DNA of 64,000 nt from positions 310,001 to 374,000 of the forward strand of contig NZ_PKOJ01000002.1 of the NCBI RefSeq assembly GCF_002860325.1, read 5' to 3'. The notes under the pieces were generated by a model. It saw nothing but the letters and a program-made list of their open reading frames with translations, did not search any database and was not told where the DNA came from. A program made the position numbers and the translations under genes. This document shows positions 42,643-52,404 of this stretch, in pieces. Origin of the DNA: Neptunicoccus cionae (GTDB taxonomy: Bacteria > Pseudomonadota > Alphaproteobacteria > Rhodobacterales > Rhodobacteraceae). Within the stretch, counting starts at the first letter, position 1; each line of letters opens with the position of its first letter.

Positions 42643-43539
42643 CTATCCGAAGATACCAGGGCGTAACCCCATCATTTCCATTACTAACAAATAGGCAATT
42701 CCCATCACGTACCACAAACGCGCCTTCTTGGTATGCTCATCCGTCATCGCATAGCCCAAGATCAGGTTCATCGACAGAAACACATTTTCGTTGCGTGTCG
42801 AATAGATAATCAACACGAAAAGCATCACCGCGTAATGGGTCCACATACCCAGCCGCGCCCGCAACAGCACGCAGGCCTCGATCGCTATTTGAGAAAACAG
42901 AGCCGCATAGGTGAGTATAATCGCCAGAAGTTGCAGATACGGCGGCACGGTTAGCGGCACCGAATTCCCCTGCCCCGGCGGCATCGACAACAGGGCTTTC
43001 TGGGCCAGCAGGTTTTGCTGAACCACTTCCGGCCAGTTGGAATAGAACAGGGAAATCAGGGTTTTGAACATATATCCGTTTGCCAGATAGCCACCAACCA
43101 GCGCCCCGCTCATATAATGGGGTGAGACAAGTTTCTGGATCAGCGCCAATCCCATCAGGATGCTGATCAACAGGACAGCTGCCCGCGCAATCACTGCAGA
43201 AGCCTGCGCTCCGGACGCACAGGCAATCATCAACGCAATGCCGATGTAGGTAATCATGAAGCCGTGATTGGCAATCACGTAGTAGTTGGCCCAAACATTA
43301 AGCCCCAGACCGAGCACAACGCAAAACAAAAGGACCACGCGCTGCTTCACCTCTCCGGCTGTCATCAACAGGATCAGCAAGAAGGGCACCACCAGCCGCG
43401 CCGCAAAAGGAATGTATTCCTTGGTGGTAAAGAAAACGAAAACGATAGCAGAGAACAGGATCAGCAGTGTGCGGATGTGTTCTTCACTCACAAATCTGGA
43501 CAAAGGCTGCAGGATCGGGCGCTCGCGGAACGGGGTCAT
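42643..43539 (-). CDS. Polytopic membrane protein of unknown function
   Basis: 298 residues with about eight membrane helices (for example LLILFSAIVFVFFTTKEYIPF near 24-44 and LLAIILTYAALFSQIAIEACVLL at about 206-228). The spread of Arg/Glu residues in helix ends recalls the HTTM/MauE-like integral membrane proteins, but no diagnostic motif is certain. It is the second gene of a two-gene operon, overlapping its partner by 4 bp (ATGA). Confidence 0.7.
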   Translation of the reverse strand: MTPFRERPILQPLSRFVSEEHIRTLLILFSAIVFVFFTTKEYIPFAARLVVPFLLILLMTAGEVKQRVVLLFCVVLGLGLNVWANYYVIANHGFMITYIGIALMIACASGAQASAVIARAAVLLISILMGLALIQKLVSPHYMSGALVGGYLANGYMFKTLISLFYSNWPEVVQQNLLAQKALLSMPPGQGNSVPLTVPPYLQLLAIILTYAALFSQIAIEACVLLRARLGMWTHYAVMLFVLIIYSTRNENVFLSMNLILGYAMTDEHTKKARLWYVMGIAYLLVMEMMGLRPGIFG

Positions 43540-44084
43540 TGGCCTGCCTCCACACCAGTACGGCGATAGACAAGACTGCGCGTCACCATTGTTTCTGCTT
43601 GGTTGTAGCGGTTTTCGTAAACTTCCACAGAAATTGTGGAAGGCGCAAAAACGTTTCCGTCACTCGGCGTAACGCCGTCAATTAGGGTGTCTGGCCAGCG
43701 TACACGGGCAAGGCGTGTGATGAATGGATCGCTCACACTGTCGCGGGGATAAAACAGCAACCGTTCGGCGCTCCGGGTCAAGCCGTCGAGATAGGCCCCA
43801 CCGCGCACACCGGCCATGTCACGCCAGCTTGCGTATTCGGCTGTCTCCGGCCAGAGCTGGACCAGCGCTTCACCATCATCGGCCCCTTTCAGACGCAACC
43901 AGACGCCCCGATCTTCGGCATGGGGTTCCGTATACATGCCAAAACCGCCCCCTTTCCACGCCAGCAGCGGGGTCGTTTTATGGAGGTATATCTGCCACAG
44001 CACATTTCCGGCGACCACAAGCGCCAGTATCAGGACCAGCCCGAAAGACCGTCTTCCAATCCACTCAATCGATTTGTCCAGCAT
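43536..44084 (-). CDS. Membrane-anchored protein, partner of the polytopic protein
   Basis: 182 residues: one N-terminal membrane segment (SFGLVLILALVVAGNVLWQIYL, about 14-35) followed by a soluble domain starting TTPLLAWKGGGFGMYTEPHAEDRG, probably periplasmic. Not recognised as a named family. ATG at 44084 (MLDKSIEW) is preferred over an upstream TTG. The 4-bp overlap with the polytopic gene suggests a two-subunit complex. Confidence 0.65.
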   Translation of the reverse strand: MLDKSIEWIGRRSFGLVLILALVVAGNVLWQIYLHKTTPLLAWKGGGFGMYTEPHAEDRGVWLRLKGADDGEALVQLWPETAEYASWRDMAGVRGGAYLDGLTRSAERLLFYPRDSVSDPFITRLARVRWPDTLIDGVTPSDGNVFAPSTISVEVYENRYNQAETMVTRSLVYRRTGVEAGQ

Positions 44085-44255
44085 ATCAGGCCCCAAACGT
44101 TCATTCGCGCGAAATTAGCCCCATTCGATCAGCACGGTCAACCAAGCCTACACAAGATAACGAATGTGGCACTGTATCTTGGGGGTGCGGATTTTTTCTA
44201 CCCAAACGGTTGAAGATTGGTATAGTCAGAGAAAACAAGATTGAGGTACAGGTTT

Positions 44256-44729
44256 ATGAGATGTCCCTTTTGCGGGAATACCGACACCCAGGTAAAGGAC
44301 AGCCGTCCTGCCGAAGACCATGTCGCTATCCGCCGCCGCCGGTTTTGCCCTTCTTGCGGGGGCCGGTTCACCACCTACGAACGGGTGCAGCTGCGCGATC
44401 TCGTCGTCGTAAAGAAAAACGGCAAGCGTGAGGATTTTGATCGGGACAAGCTGGAACGTTCGATCCGCATGGCAATGCAAAAACGCCCGGTCGATCCGGA
44501 AAGGGTCGACCAAATGATTTCCGGCATTGTGCGCCGCCTTGAGAGCATGGGCGAAAGCGATGTTGCTTCGGACCGGATTGGCGAGATTGTAATGGACACG
44601 CTTGCGCGGATCGACACCGTGGCATATGTCCGTTTCGCAAGTGTTTACAAGAACTTCCAAGCCGCCGACGACTTTGAAGATTTTGTCCAGCAGTTACGTC
44701 CTCCCACCGCGCCGGACGAGGTAAAGTGA
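44256..44729 (+). CDS. nrdR: Transcriptional repressor NrdR
   Basis: 157 residues. Zinc ribbon at the N-terminus (MRCPFCGN ... [15 protein letters not shown]) binds NrdR boxes in promoters of ribonucleotide reductase genes. The ATP-cone domain ([30 protein letters not shown]) senses dATP/ATP. It is usually found beside ribD in alphaproteobacteria, as here: the stop overlaps the ribD GTG start by 4 bp. ATG at 44256 is chosen over a TTG five codons earlier. Confidence 0.96.
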   Translation: MRCPFCGNTDTQVKDSRPAEDHVAIRRRRFCPSCGGRFTTYERVQLRDLVVVKKNGKREDFDRDKLERSIRMAMQKRPVDPERVDQMISGIVRRLESMGESDVASDRIGEIVMDTLARIDTVAYVRFASVYKNFQAADDFEDFVQQLRPPTAPDEVK

Positions 44730-45832
44730 CAGCAGACCACATGGACGAACGGTTTATGCAGATGGCCCTTACATTGGGCCAGCGGGGGTTGGGTAATGTC
44801 TGGCCGAACCCCGCTGTCGGCTGCGTGCTGGTCAAGGACAACCGCGTCATTGCGCGGGGTTGGACCCAACCCGGAGGCCGCCCTCATGCAGAGGTCCACG
44901 CCCTCATGCAGGCGGGCGAGCAGGCACGGAATGCAACAGCCTATGTCACGCTCGAACCTTGTGCCCATCACGGTAAAACCGGCCCTTGTTCGGACGCGCT
45001 GGTAAAGGCTGGAATACGCCGCGTGGTTTGCGCGACGCAGGATCCTGATGCCCGTGTATGCGGGAAAGGTTTCGAAATCCTTGAAAAGGCCGGTATCGAA
45101 GTAACGCGTAATGTGCTCAAGGCACAGGCTGATGCGGACCATATCGGCTTTTTCAGCCGGATCACAAAGAGCCGCCCAAGTGTGACATTGAAACTCGCCA
45201 GCAGTCTGGACGGGCGGATCGCGACGCGAACAGGTGACAGCCGCTGGATCACAGGTCCGATGGCGCGACGGGCCGTGCATCTGATGCGGGCGCGCCATGA
45301 TGCCATTCTCGTCGGGCGGAACACGGTGGCACAAGACGATCCGGATCTTTCCGTGCGCGATCTCGGGTTGGCCCATCGCTCTCCGGTTCGGGTGGTGCTT
45401 GACAGTAGGCTCTCTTTGCCGGCAACCGGCCGCCTTGCCCGTACAGCGCGGGATATACCGCTCTGGATTTGCCACACAAACGCCGCTGATTCCGCCCAAA
45501 AATGGAGCGACATCGGGGCGTTCCCGCTGACGTGCGCCGCAACGGCCGGTGGCCAATTGGACATTTCCGGCGTTTTGGAAGCTCTTGCCAATCAGGGTAT
45601 CACCCGCCTTTTCGTCGAGGGCGGCGGTCAGGTTGCGGCGTCGTTTCTACAAGCCGGTGTCGTTGATGAACTGGCCTTGTTTTCCGCAGGGGTAGCGATT
45701 GGTGCAGACGGGCGCCCCAATCTTGGCGCATTCGGAGTGGATGCGTTGAAGGATGCACCACGGTTCACCCGCAAATCCGTCACCACGCTCGGGCCGGATA
45801 TTCTGTCGATCTGGTCACCGGAAAAGACCTGA
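44726..45832 (+). CDS. ribD: Bifunctional riboflavin deaminase/reductase RibD
   Basis: 368 residues. N-terminal deaminase with zinc motifs PHAEVHAL (about 53-60) and [11 protein letters not shown] (about 78-88) removes the amino group of the pyrimidine intermediate. C-terminal reductase (from about 150, [38 protein letters not shown]) reduces the ribosyl side chain with NADPH. GTG start at 44726 overlaps the nrdR stop by 4 bp with GAGG upstream; ATG at 44741 is an alternative. The riboflavin series resumes with ribE at 50.7 kb, after a block of opposite-strand capsule genes. Confidence 0.95.
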   Translation: MTADHMDERFMQMALTLGQRGLGNVWPNPAVGCVLVKDNRVIARGWTQPGGRPHAEVHALMQAGEQARNATAYVTLEPCAHHGKTGPCSDALVKAGIRRVVCATQDPDARVCGKGFEILEKAGIEVTRNVLKAQADADHIGFFSRITKSRPSVTLKLASSLDGRIATRTGDSRWITGPMARRAVHLMRARHDAILVGRNTVAQDDPDLSVRDLGLAHRSPVRVVLDSRLSLPATGRLARTARDIPLWICHTNAADSAQKWSDIGAFPLTCAATAGGQLDISGVLEALANQGITRLFVEGGGQVAASFLQAGVVDELALFSAGVAIGADGRPNLGAFGVDALKDAPRFTRKSVTTLGPDILSIWSPEKT

Positions 45833-45846
45833 TCGCTGCGAACCGG

Positions 45847-47928
45847 CTATCGCCACAGATAAGCATAGCTTGCAAACAGCCCCTGAAGCTTTGCCAGCAG
45901 CCTGATTCCGCCCGCACCCCGCGTATTGGCCTCACCCTCCGCAAAACGGGTCAGGATGGTTTCCACGGCGCAGACATGCCTGCCCCGCGCCCCCCTGCCG
46001 GCCGGATCCCAGTAGGTCGGGTAATCAATCAGGGCCGCATGAACCAGCCCTTCAAGCGAAACCGAAGCCTTGCGGCGCGCCGGAACCTGCCCGAGATCTT
46101 CCGTCAACCCCCAGCCAGCATAGAACGGCGCGCCGAAACACACGACATCCTTCCCCCGCAACAGCGCCTCAAACCCCGTGAGAGAGGTCATGGTCGCCAC
46201 ACTGTCCACCTGCCCCAACAAAGCGGCGATATCAGCCCTTTCTACCAACAGGTCAGCCAAATCGGTAAAGCGGTTAAGCGCGGCGCCCCCGTCACGAAGC
46301 CCCGCCATTACATCAGGATGGGGTTTATAAATGATAAAGCTGTCGGGAAACCTTTTGCGTGCCGCTGTTAAAAGGCCAAGATTGGTTTTAATCCCCGTGC
46401 ACCCCTTCAGGATCGATTGGTCGTCCTCTACCTGACCGGGCACCAGAACCAAATGGCGCCCTTTGGGCAGCTGCGGCACGGAATCCCCCGAAAGGTTGTA
46501 TTTGGACAAGCCAAGCGCGTTAACACGATCCATCAGCTGTCGCGCCCGACCTGAATTTTCCGCAGATATATCAGCATTTTGCGCGATCAGTTTTTCAAGG
46601 CGGCTTTCTCGGGTCGGATCGTAGTAAATGCCAAGATCGTCCAAGGCCAGCGATACCGGTTCAACCAATGCCGCGCCAAGCCCGCTGGATCGCAGGAAGC
46701 CGTCTTCCACTCTGACAAGCGGCACACCGGCCGCTTTGCAGGCCTTGGCAAGCACAGCAGCTTCCTTGCCCGACCAGACATAAACTGCGCCCGATTTATC
46801 CCCTGCCAGTCGGGCCGCCTTGACCGGATCCTCTTCGAATACCGGTGCCGGACCGTCCTGTTGGAAATAGCGCCGCAAGAAACTCCGTTTCCACAAACGC
46901 ATTCCCACGAACACTTTAAACCCGCTGTTTTTACGCCGGAAATCCGCCGCTGCGGATAGATGGCGGGCAGTTGTAGCAAAATCGGTGGGCTTGCCCGAGA
47001 CCGGATCAACCCAACGGCAATAGAGTTGATAAACGCCGTGAAACAACTGCGCTGCGCTGCGATGTCCCAGAGATTTGACTTGCGGATGCCGATCCTCGGT
47101 CAGGTCCATCCCGCAGTAAAAGGCATTCCCGAACACGACGGGGCGATGGCCTGCGAAAATCGCCTCCATCCCAAGTTGGGATGACACGCAATAGACCGCC
47201 CGCGCCTGCTCCATCAGGTGCCATGGCGAAACAGGCGCATCCATCAGAACAACCCTGTCAGACTGGTCTTTTGTTCCAAAATACCCGCCACGTTGGCCGG
47301 CACGGGTCTCAGGGTGGGTCTTAATTACAATTGTAGCATCAGGATGTTCATCAAGTGCAGCTTGCAACATGTGCGCAAACGTGTCCCGATCCGCCCCTGC
47401 CCCCGCGATGGACGCATCCCCAAAGGTCTGATCCACGACCAGCACAAAAGGATCAGGCAATTCGGGCGGGTCCAAGGGAAAGTCGTTGTATTTGGACAGG
47501 TGATTGTCCCGCAGACAGGCAATCCCCGCCAGCGCCGCCCGCCTCTGTTCATCTGACAATACAGGGCCGGCACGAAAAATATCCCGCAGATCATTCTGGG
47601 CCGCGGTTTCAAAATAAATTCCCTTGTGGTCCACAACCAGTGAACGGGGTGGCTCCCCCTGTCGCCCCGTGCGCAGGGACCGCAGAAAGCCGTCTTCGAC
47701 TGTGACCACCTGCGCGCCGCTGGACTGTGCTATCCCCAGCCCGCGGCGGGACACGGGTTTACGCCCCCAGACGAGCACCGCATCCGTTTTGCGTGGAAAG
47801 CCAAGCCGCGGCGTAATACCCGCTGCCAATAGCGCCCGTCGCAGAGGTCGGTTCAGGAAAAAGCTTGTAGAATAGCCAAAGGCCCGCGTGCTCTTTTCAG
47901 GCATAATCGCGGGCCTTTTCTGTTTCAT
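45847..47928 (-). CDS. kpsC: Capsule polysaccharide Kdo transferase, KpsC-like
   Basis: 693 residues with two tandem homologous halves, each with VEDGFLRS (about 76-83 and 400-407), SKYN, and the KTHPE/KPHPD nucleotide-sugar motif. This matches KpsC, the dual beta-Kdo transferase that lengthens the poly-Kdo linker on phosphatidylglycerol for ABC-exported capsules. Ends 15 bp from the convergent ribD stop. Starts 18 bp after the export-lipoprotein stop, so the three capsule genes form one minus-strand series. Confidence 0.9.
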   Translation of the reverse strand: MKQKRPAIMPEKSTRAFGYSTSFFLNRPLRRALLAAGITPRLGFPRKTDAVLVWGRKPVSRRGLGIAQSSGAQVVTVEDGFLRSLRTGRQGEPPRSLVVDHKGIYFETAAQNDLRDIFRAGPVLSDEQRRAALAGIACLRDNHLSKYNDFPLDPPELPDPFVLVVDQTFGDASIAGAGADRDTFAHMLQAALDEHPDATIVIKTHPETRAGQRGGYFGTKDQSDRVVLMDAPVSPWHLMEQARAVYCVSSQLGMEAIFAGHRPVVFGNAFYCGMDLTEDRHPQVKSLGHRSAAQLFHGVYQLYCRWVDPVSGKPTDFATTARHLSAAADFRRKNSGFKVFVGMRLWKRSFLRRYFQQDGPAPVFEEDPVKAARLAGDKSGAVYVWSGKEAAVLAKACKAAGVPLVRVEDGFLRSSGLGAALVEPVSLALDDLGIYYDPTRESRLEKLIAQNADISAENSGRARQLMDRVNALGLSKYNLSGDSVPQLPKGRHLVLVPGQVEDDQSILKGCTGIKTNLGLLTAARKRFPDSFIIYKPHPDVMAGLRDGGAALNRFTDLADLLVERADIAALLGQVDSVATMTSLTGFEALLRGKDVVCFGAPFYAGWGLTEDLGQVPARRKASVSLEGLVHAALIDYPTYWDPAGRGARGRHVCAVETILTRFAEGEANTRGAGGIRLLAKLQGLFASYAYLWR

Positions 47929-47946
47929 ACCGGTGTCGGCGTGGCG

Positions 47947-49095
47947 TTAGCCACCAGCCGCCGCAGTCAGCGAGTTTGCCGCACCTGCGCTGGATGTCAG
48001 GACAGACAGGGTTTTGGTCCACTGCACGTAGGGTGCCTCGGTGACGTAGATCGTATCTCCGTCGCGAATTTCAAAGTCCCGTCCCAGAAACACACCTGTC
48101 GGTTCCGTCAGGTCCAGAACATAGGCAAAGCGTTTCGGCGTTGTGAAATCGTCCCGACCCAGCACACGGTTTGCATATTCCGGTGTCTCGTCGCGGAAGA
48201 TGAAGATACCAGTCGGGTCAGCGAGATTGCTGTTCAGTCCGCCCATATAGGCAATGGCTTCAATCGCGTTCATCGTCGGCTGCGGGAATTCCACCAGCGA
48301 CTGTGAACCGGTAGCGCCAAGCGCGGTAAAGCGGCGGGTGTCTTCCTGAATGAGAATTCGATCGCCGGGACGCAGGGCAATGTCCTGCTTGTTGCTGGCG
48401 AACAGGTCTTCCAGCCAGACTGTACCCTTGTGCTCTCCGCGGATCACCGTAACGCGGGTATTCTCCGGATCGGTCGTAACACCGCCGGCGGCGGCAATCA
48501 TCGTAGAAAGCGTGCTGGTCGAGGCTTCAATCGGGTAAACCCCCTGCCCGCCAGCGCCTACAATGGAAACAGTCGAGCCATCACCGGCAGCGCGGGTCAC
48601 GATGAACTGCGGATCCGGTGTCTGCGCGTCAAGCTTGCGTGTGATGATCTGGCGCAGCGCTTCGGGCGTGTTGCCAGCTGCACGAATACGGCCCGCATAT
48701 GGGATAAAGATGTGGCCGGTTTGGTCCACTTGCAGTTCTGTCAGTGTAGAAGGCGCGCCAGCAGTGCCAAACAGCCCTTCTTCCACATTTTCATAAACCG
48801 TCAGCAAAAGCTTGTCACCGCGCCGGATTGTATCCGCGCCGATCCGGCCTGCGTTCAGGAAAGCGGCATCAAATCCCGCGTTCGGCGCATCTGCAGTGGC
48901 CTGCACCACGCGGTCATTTACGGAAACGATATAGGCGTTGCCTTTTTGCTGGACGCTGCCTGCAAAAATTTCACGTTTGTTCGGTCCGGGACGCGGCAAA
49001 CCGCATGCGGACACGGCAAACGCCACAACGAAGAGAGCCATTAACCCGGCTTTAGGTTTGTTAACTTTTGACAAAGTTTCTGCCCCTTTTGTCAA
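47947..49095 (-). CDS. Outer-membrane polysaccharide export lipoprotein (Wza/KpsD family)
   Basis: 382 residues; lipoprotein signal ending VVAFAVSACG, then a Poly_export domain (ADTIRRGDKLLLTVYENVEEG, LQVDQTGHIFIPYAGRIRAAGNTPEALRQII) and SLBB-type repeats (VSIVGAGGQGVYPI, IEAIAYMGGLN, REIRDGDTIYV-like end). Forms the outer-membrane channel for capsule. Frame starts at TTG with GAGG five bases upstream; a TTG at 49074 and ATG at 49041 are alternatives. Lies between the KpsS-like and KpsC-like genes. Confidence 0.9.
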   Translation of the reverse strand: MTKGAETLSKVNKPKAGLMALFVVAFAVSACGLPRPGPNKREIFAGSVQQKGNAYIVSVNDRVVQATADAPNAGFDAAFLNAGRIGADTIRRGDKLLLTVYENVEEGLFGTAGAPSTLTELQVDQTGHIFIPYAGRIRAAGNTPEALRQIITRKLDAQTPDPQFIVTRAAGDGSTVSIVGAGGQGVYPIEASTSTLSTMIAAAGGVTTDPENTRVTVIRGEHKGTVWLEDLFASNKQDIALRPGDRILIQEDTRRFTALGATGSQSLVEFPQPTMNAIEAIAYMGGLNSNLADPTGIFIFRDETPEYANRVLGRDDFTTPKRFAYVLDLTEPTGVFLGRDFEIRDGDTIYVTEAPYVQWTKTLSVLTSSAGAANSLTAAAGG

Positions 49096-49164
49096 AACTG
49101 CCTCATTTTTTTCTTTTAGCGTGGCACAAATACCAAGGAAATCAAAGCCCTTTCCGGATGTGCC

Positions 49165-50445
49165 TTATTTGACAACCTGAAACTGTTGCACAGGGGACGC
49201 GCTGTCAGTTTCAAGCGCATCGTACGGGTCCTGTTCTGACAGCACCATGTCAACCACCTGCCGCACCAGCCGGACACGTCCGCGACGGGAATAATACCCC
49301 CCTGTAATCTGCGAAGTCATTAGCAAAAACTGTCTGTAATCTCGGTATGCGGTCAGGTCCGGTTTCTTCGGCGCTGCAAAAAAATCTTCCAGCGACTGAT
49401 CGGAAGTGAACTCGGGCTTGCAGAAAACCCCTGCTCCGAGCGCCTTTACCGGCAATCCGCGCCAGAGCGCCTGTTGCGCGGCGGTTGAATTGATCGTCAC
49501 CACAGAACGGGCATAATCCAGCAGCTCTGCCAGTTTGCCGCCGCGCACAAAATGAATGCGCCCCGTCAGACCGAATTCCGTCGCAAGTTGGTCCGCCACT
49601 TTGGACAGCGGCTGCCTGTCATCTTCAAGCGGGTGGGACTTGAACACCAGATGGTGGTGCTTTGGTGCCTTTTTGGCAAAAGCTTCAACGCAGATGCGCA
49701 TAAATTCAGCCATTCCGGTGAATTCCGAGTGACTGCGGATAGAAGAGTCATGGCTCAGTTGTAGCAGGCTCAGATGGTAGACAAACCCGTTGCGCTTGAT
49801 CGCCTGTGTTGCACGCCAGCGCCGGAAAGCATGGGCTGGTCGGGTGACAAGGCGCTTGAAGTGCAACCAGAACTCGTGGCTCACCGGACTGTCCCGATGG
49901 GTTTTATAGTTCCGGAAGCGGCGGTTCCGGAACAGGATGTGCCAATGATACACTGCTCCTAGAAGGATATGCTGGCGCATGTCGCCCCAGCGTGCAGGCG
50001 CTTCAGGCTGGTCATTATCCACATGGCTGAGCGCTTCGCGCATGGTGTCCACGCTCATATCCATCAAACGGGAAAACCCGTTCACGCCGCCCCTTTCATA
50101 GGTGACCCAATAGGGGCGCAGATAACCTTCCTCAAAACAGTGGACCTGTATGCCGAGCTTCTTGGCCGCTTCCACTGCGGCTTTGTGCAAGGGTCGTGTG
50201 TCCCCGTAGATCACCAGATCGGTGATCCCCTGCTTCAGAAAATTTTCGACAAATTGGGGCCATTGTTCGTAGGGCTTGGTAAACGCCACAAATGTCTTGC
50301 GGTTGCGCCAGAAGAAACGATCACCTTCATTAAAGCCGATCTTGGTCACATCTGCGCCGGATTGGGAAATTGCCTTGCTCAGGTCATAGAAAAACGGGCC
50401 GTGCGGACCCTGTAAAAACAAAAAGGATTTCTTCTTTTCCTGCAA
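49165..50445 (-). CDS. kpsS: Capsule Kdo transferase, KpsS-like
   Basis: 426 residues. N-terminal SFLFLQGPHGPFFYDLSKAI is the KpsS signature; HLVFKSHPLEDDRQ and VRGGKLAELLDYARSVVTINSTAAQQAL form the sugar-nucleotide and acceptor region. KpsS adds the first Kdo to the phosphatidylglycerol anchor of the capsule. The frame begins at TTG, with no ATG before the upstream stop, so initiation is unusual. First gene of the capsule series; the 243-bp gap upstream, shared with ribE, has a palindrome at 50539. Confidence 0.88.
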   Translation of the reverse strand: MQEKKKSFLFLQGPHGPFFYDLSKAISQSGADVTKIGFNEGDRFFWRNRKTFVAFTKPYEQWPQFVENFLKQGITDLVIYGDTRPLHKAAVEAAKKLGIQVHCFEEGYLRPYWVTYERGGVNGFSRLMDMSVDTMREALSHVDNDQPEAPARWGDMRQHILLGAVYHWHILFRNRRFRNYKTHRDSPVSHEFWLHFKRLVTRPAHAFRRWRATQAIKRNGFVYHLSLLQLSHDSSIRSHSEFTGMAEFMRICVEAFAKKAPKHHHLVFKSHPLEDDRQPLSKVADQLATEFGLTGRIHFVRGGKLAELLDYARSVVTINSTAAQQALWRGLPVKALGAGVFCKPEFTSDQSLEDFFAAPKKPDLTAYRDYRQFLLMTSQITGGYYSRRGRVRLVRQVVDMVLSEQDPYDALETDSASPVQQFQVVK

Positions 50446-50538
50446 CGTTATCTTACCGCAGACACTAGGTCTGATGCCCCTTGGTCAGCTTAATATTGTG
50501 CATTTTCCCTAAATGTCACGAAGAAAAATACGGACAAT

Positions 50539-50554
50539 CCGGACATGTGTCCGG
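50539..50554. promoter_or_regulatory. 16-bp palindrome in the kpsS-ribE divergent region
   Basis: CCGGACA-TG-TGTCCGG: two 7-bp arms with a 2-bp centre, between the divergent capsule and riboflavin genes. A nearby half copy GGACAATCC precedes it. It may be a regulator site for either gene set. No FMN riboswitch pattern was found in this gap. Confidence 0.5.
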
Positions 50555-50688
50555 CACAGCACGTTAGGAAAAAGCCCCATTTTCCATTTGTTGCGGGCCT
50601 CCCGTTCGACCCTGCTAAAATCATACTTGGACTTGCTCAATTTGTACACAAGAGCTAGGTGCAAAGGAGCATAAAACAGGTGAAAAAC

Positions 50689-51294
50689 ATGTTCACAGGT
50701 ATCATCACGGATATCGGCACGGTTGCCGAACTCGAACAGCGGGGCGATCTGCGCGCCCGCATCACAACAAATTACGATCCTGCCACGATTGATCTGGGGG
50801 CCTCCATCGCCTGTGAAGGCGTCTGCCTGACCGTGATCGAGATGGGAAAATCCGCACAAGGCAACTGGTTTGACGTAGAGATCTCCGCCGAAACCGTCTC
50901 CAAGACAAACCTTGGTGGCTGGGCCGAAGGACGTCGGATCAATCTGGAGCGCGCGCTAAAAGTGGGTGACGAACTGGGCGGACACATCGTATCGGGCCAT
51001 GTGGACGGTCTGGCCGAGGTGATCGAGATCCACGACGAAGGCGACAGCACACGTGTTACCCTGCGCGCGCCCCGTGATCTTGCACGCTTTATTGCCCCCA
51101 AAGGCTCCGTCGCTCTGAACGGAACCTCTCTGACAGTGAACGGCGTGAACAATACGGATTTCGACATCAACTTTATCCCCCACACCAAGCAACACACCAC
51201 TTGGGGGGATGTTGCGCTCGGGGCCCGGATCAATCTGGAAATCGACACACTGGCCCGCTATGTGGCGCGGCTGGCTGAAATGACACAGACCTGA
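50689..51294 (+). CDS. ribE: Riboflavin synthase, alpha chain
   Basis: 201 residues with two lumazine-binding repeats: MFTGIITDIG and GGHIVSGHVDG begin the two halves. Converts two 6,7-dimethyl-8-ribityllumazine into riboflavin and a pyrimidine recycled by RibH. ATG at 50689 begins the conserved terminus; a GTG nine bases earlier with AAAGGAG farther upstream is possible. First of four tightly spaced genes ribE-ribB-ribH-nusB. Confidence 0.95.
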   Translation: MFTGIITDIGTVAELEQRGDLRARITTNYDPATIDLGASIACEGVCLTVIEMGKSAQGNWFDVEISAETVSKTNLGGWAEGRRINLERALKVGDELGGHIVSGHVDGLAEVIEIHDEGDSTRVTLRAPRDLARFIAPKGSVALNGTSLTVNGVNNTDFDINFIPHTKQHTTWGDVALGARINLEIDTLARYVARLAEMTQT

Positions 51295-51303
51295 GGTGAC
51301 AGA

Positions 51304-52401
51304 ATGACCGAAGAGTCCTACAGCGACATGATTTCCCCGATCGAGGACATCATTGCCGATGCCAAGGCGGGCAAGATGTTTATCCTCGTAGACCACGAGG
51401 ACCGCGAGAACGAAGGCGATCTGGTAATCCCTGCGCAAATGGCCACGCCCGAAGCGGTGAACTTCATGGCGACCCACGGGCGCGGGCTGATCTGCCTGTC
51501 CCTTGAATCCAAGCGGCTGAACGCCTTGGGCCTGCCGATGATGGCGACGGCCAATTCATCCCGTCATGAAACCGCTTTTACTGTGTCTATCGAAGCGCGC
51601 GAAGGCGTTACGACCGGAATCTCGGCCCATGACCGCGCCAGGACTATTGCTGTGGCAATAGACGAAAACAGCGGCCCGCAGGACATCGCCACCCCCGGCC
51701 ATGTGTTCCCGTTGCGCGCCCGAGAAGGCGGCGTTCTGGTTCGCGCCGGTCACACCGAAGCGGCCGTGGATGTCTCCCGTCTGGCAGGATTGAACCCGTC
51801 GGGCGTGATCTGCGAGATTATGAATGACGACGGCACCATGGCCCGCCTGCCCGATCTGGTGGCCTATGCGCAGTTGCACGGGCTTAAGATCGGTACGATT
51901 TCCGACCTGATCGCCTATCGCCTGCGCTATGACAATCTGGTCAGCGAAACCGCCAACCGGAACGTCACCTCCAGCTACGGTGGCGACTGGAACCTGCGGA
52001 TTTTCACAGACAAGACCAATGACACGGAACATGTTGTCCTTGTGAAAGGCGACATCACCACCCCCGAACCGGTGTTGGTGCGCACCCACGCGATGAACCC
52101 GCTAGAGGACCTTCTGGGCCTTGGCCCCGCCCCTGCCGGTGAACTGGCCCGCGCGATGGAAACCATTGCAGAGGAAGGGCGCGGCGTTGTCATGCTGTTC
52201 CGCGACCTTGAGGCCAAATTGCAACTGGACGAGGACTCGACACCGCGCCAATTGCGCTATACTGGGCTTGGCTCGCAGATCCTCTCCTCTCTGGGATTGC
52301 GGGATTTCATCCTGCTGACCAATTCTCCCATGCCCAAAGTGATAGGTCTGGAAGCCTATGACCTGAACATTGTGGGCACACGCCCCATTAAGAAAGCTTG
52401 A
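51304..52401 (+). CDS. ribB: 3,4-dihydroxy-2-butanone-4-phosphate synthase with decayed GTP cyclohydrolase domain (RibBX)
   Basis: 365 residues. The N-terminal domain (about 1-215) is a complete RibB: DHEDRENEGDL, RHETAFTVSIEAREGVTTGISAHDR and GVLVRAGHTEAAVDVSRLAG hold its metal and substrate residues. The C-terminal domain resembles GTP cyclohydrolase II but lacks the zinc cysteines (the expected SECLTGD...RCDCG region reads VRTHAMNPLEDLLGLGP). This hybrid is known as RibBX in proteobacteria; only the RibB activity is expected. Ribulose-5-phosphate goes to the four-carbon unit for lumazine. Start MTEESYSDM; M at 51328 is also possible. Confidence 0.93.
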   Translation: MTEESYSDMISPIEDIIADAKAGKMFILVDHEDRENEGDLVIPAQMATPEAVNFMATHGRGLICLSLESKRLNALGLPMMATANSSRHETAFTVSIEAREGVTTGISAHDRARTIAVAIDENSGPQDIATPGHVFPLRAREGGVLVRAGHTEAAVDVSRLAGLNPSGVICEIMNDDGTMARLPDLVAYAQLHGLKIGTISDLIAYRLRYDNLVSETANRNVTSSYGGDWNLRIFTDKTNDTEHVVLVKGDITTPEPVLVRTHAMNPLEDLLGLGPAPAGELARAMETIAEEGRGVVMLFRDLEAKLQLDEDSTPRQLRYTGLGSQILSSLGLRDFILLTNSPMPKVIGLEAYDLNIVGTRPIKKA

Positions 52402-52404
52402 TCC

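Noticed and set aside
50446-50688. FMN riboswitch before ribE
   Set aside because: I looked for the conserved RFN segments in the gap and found none; only a short palindrome.
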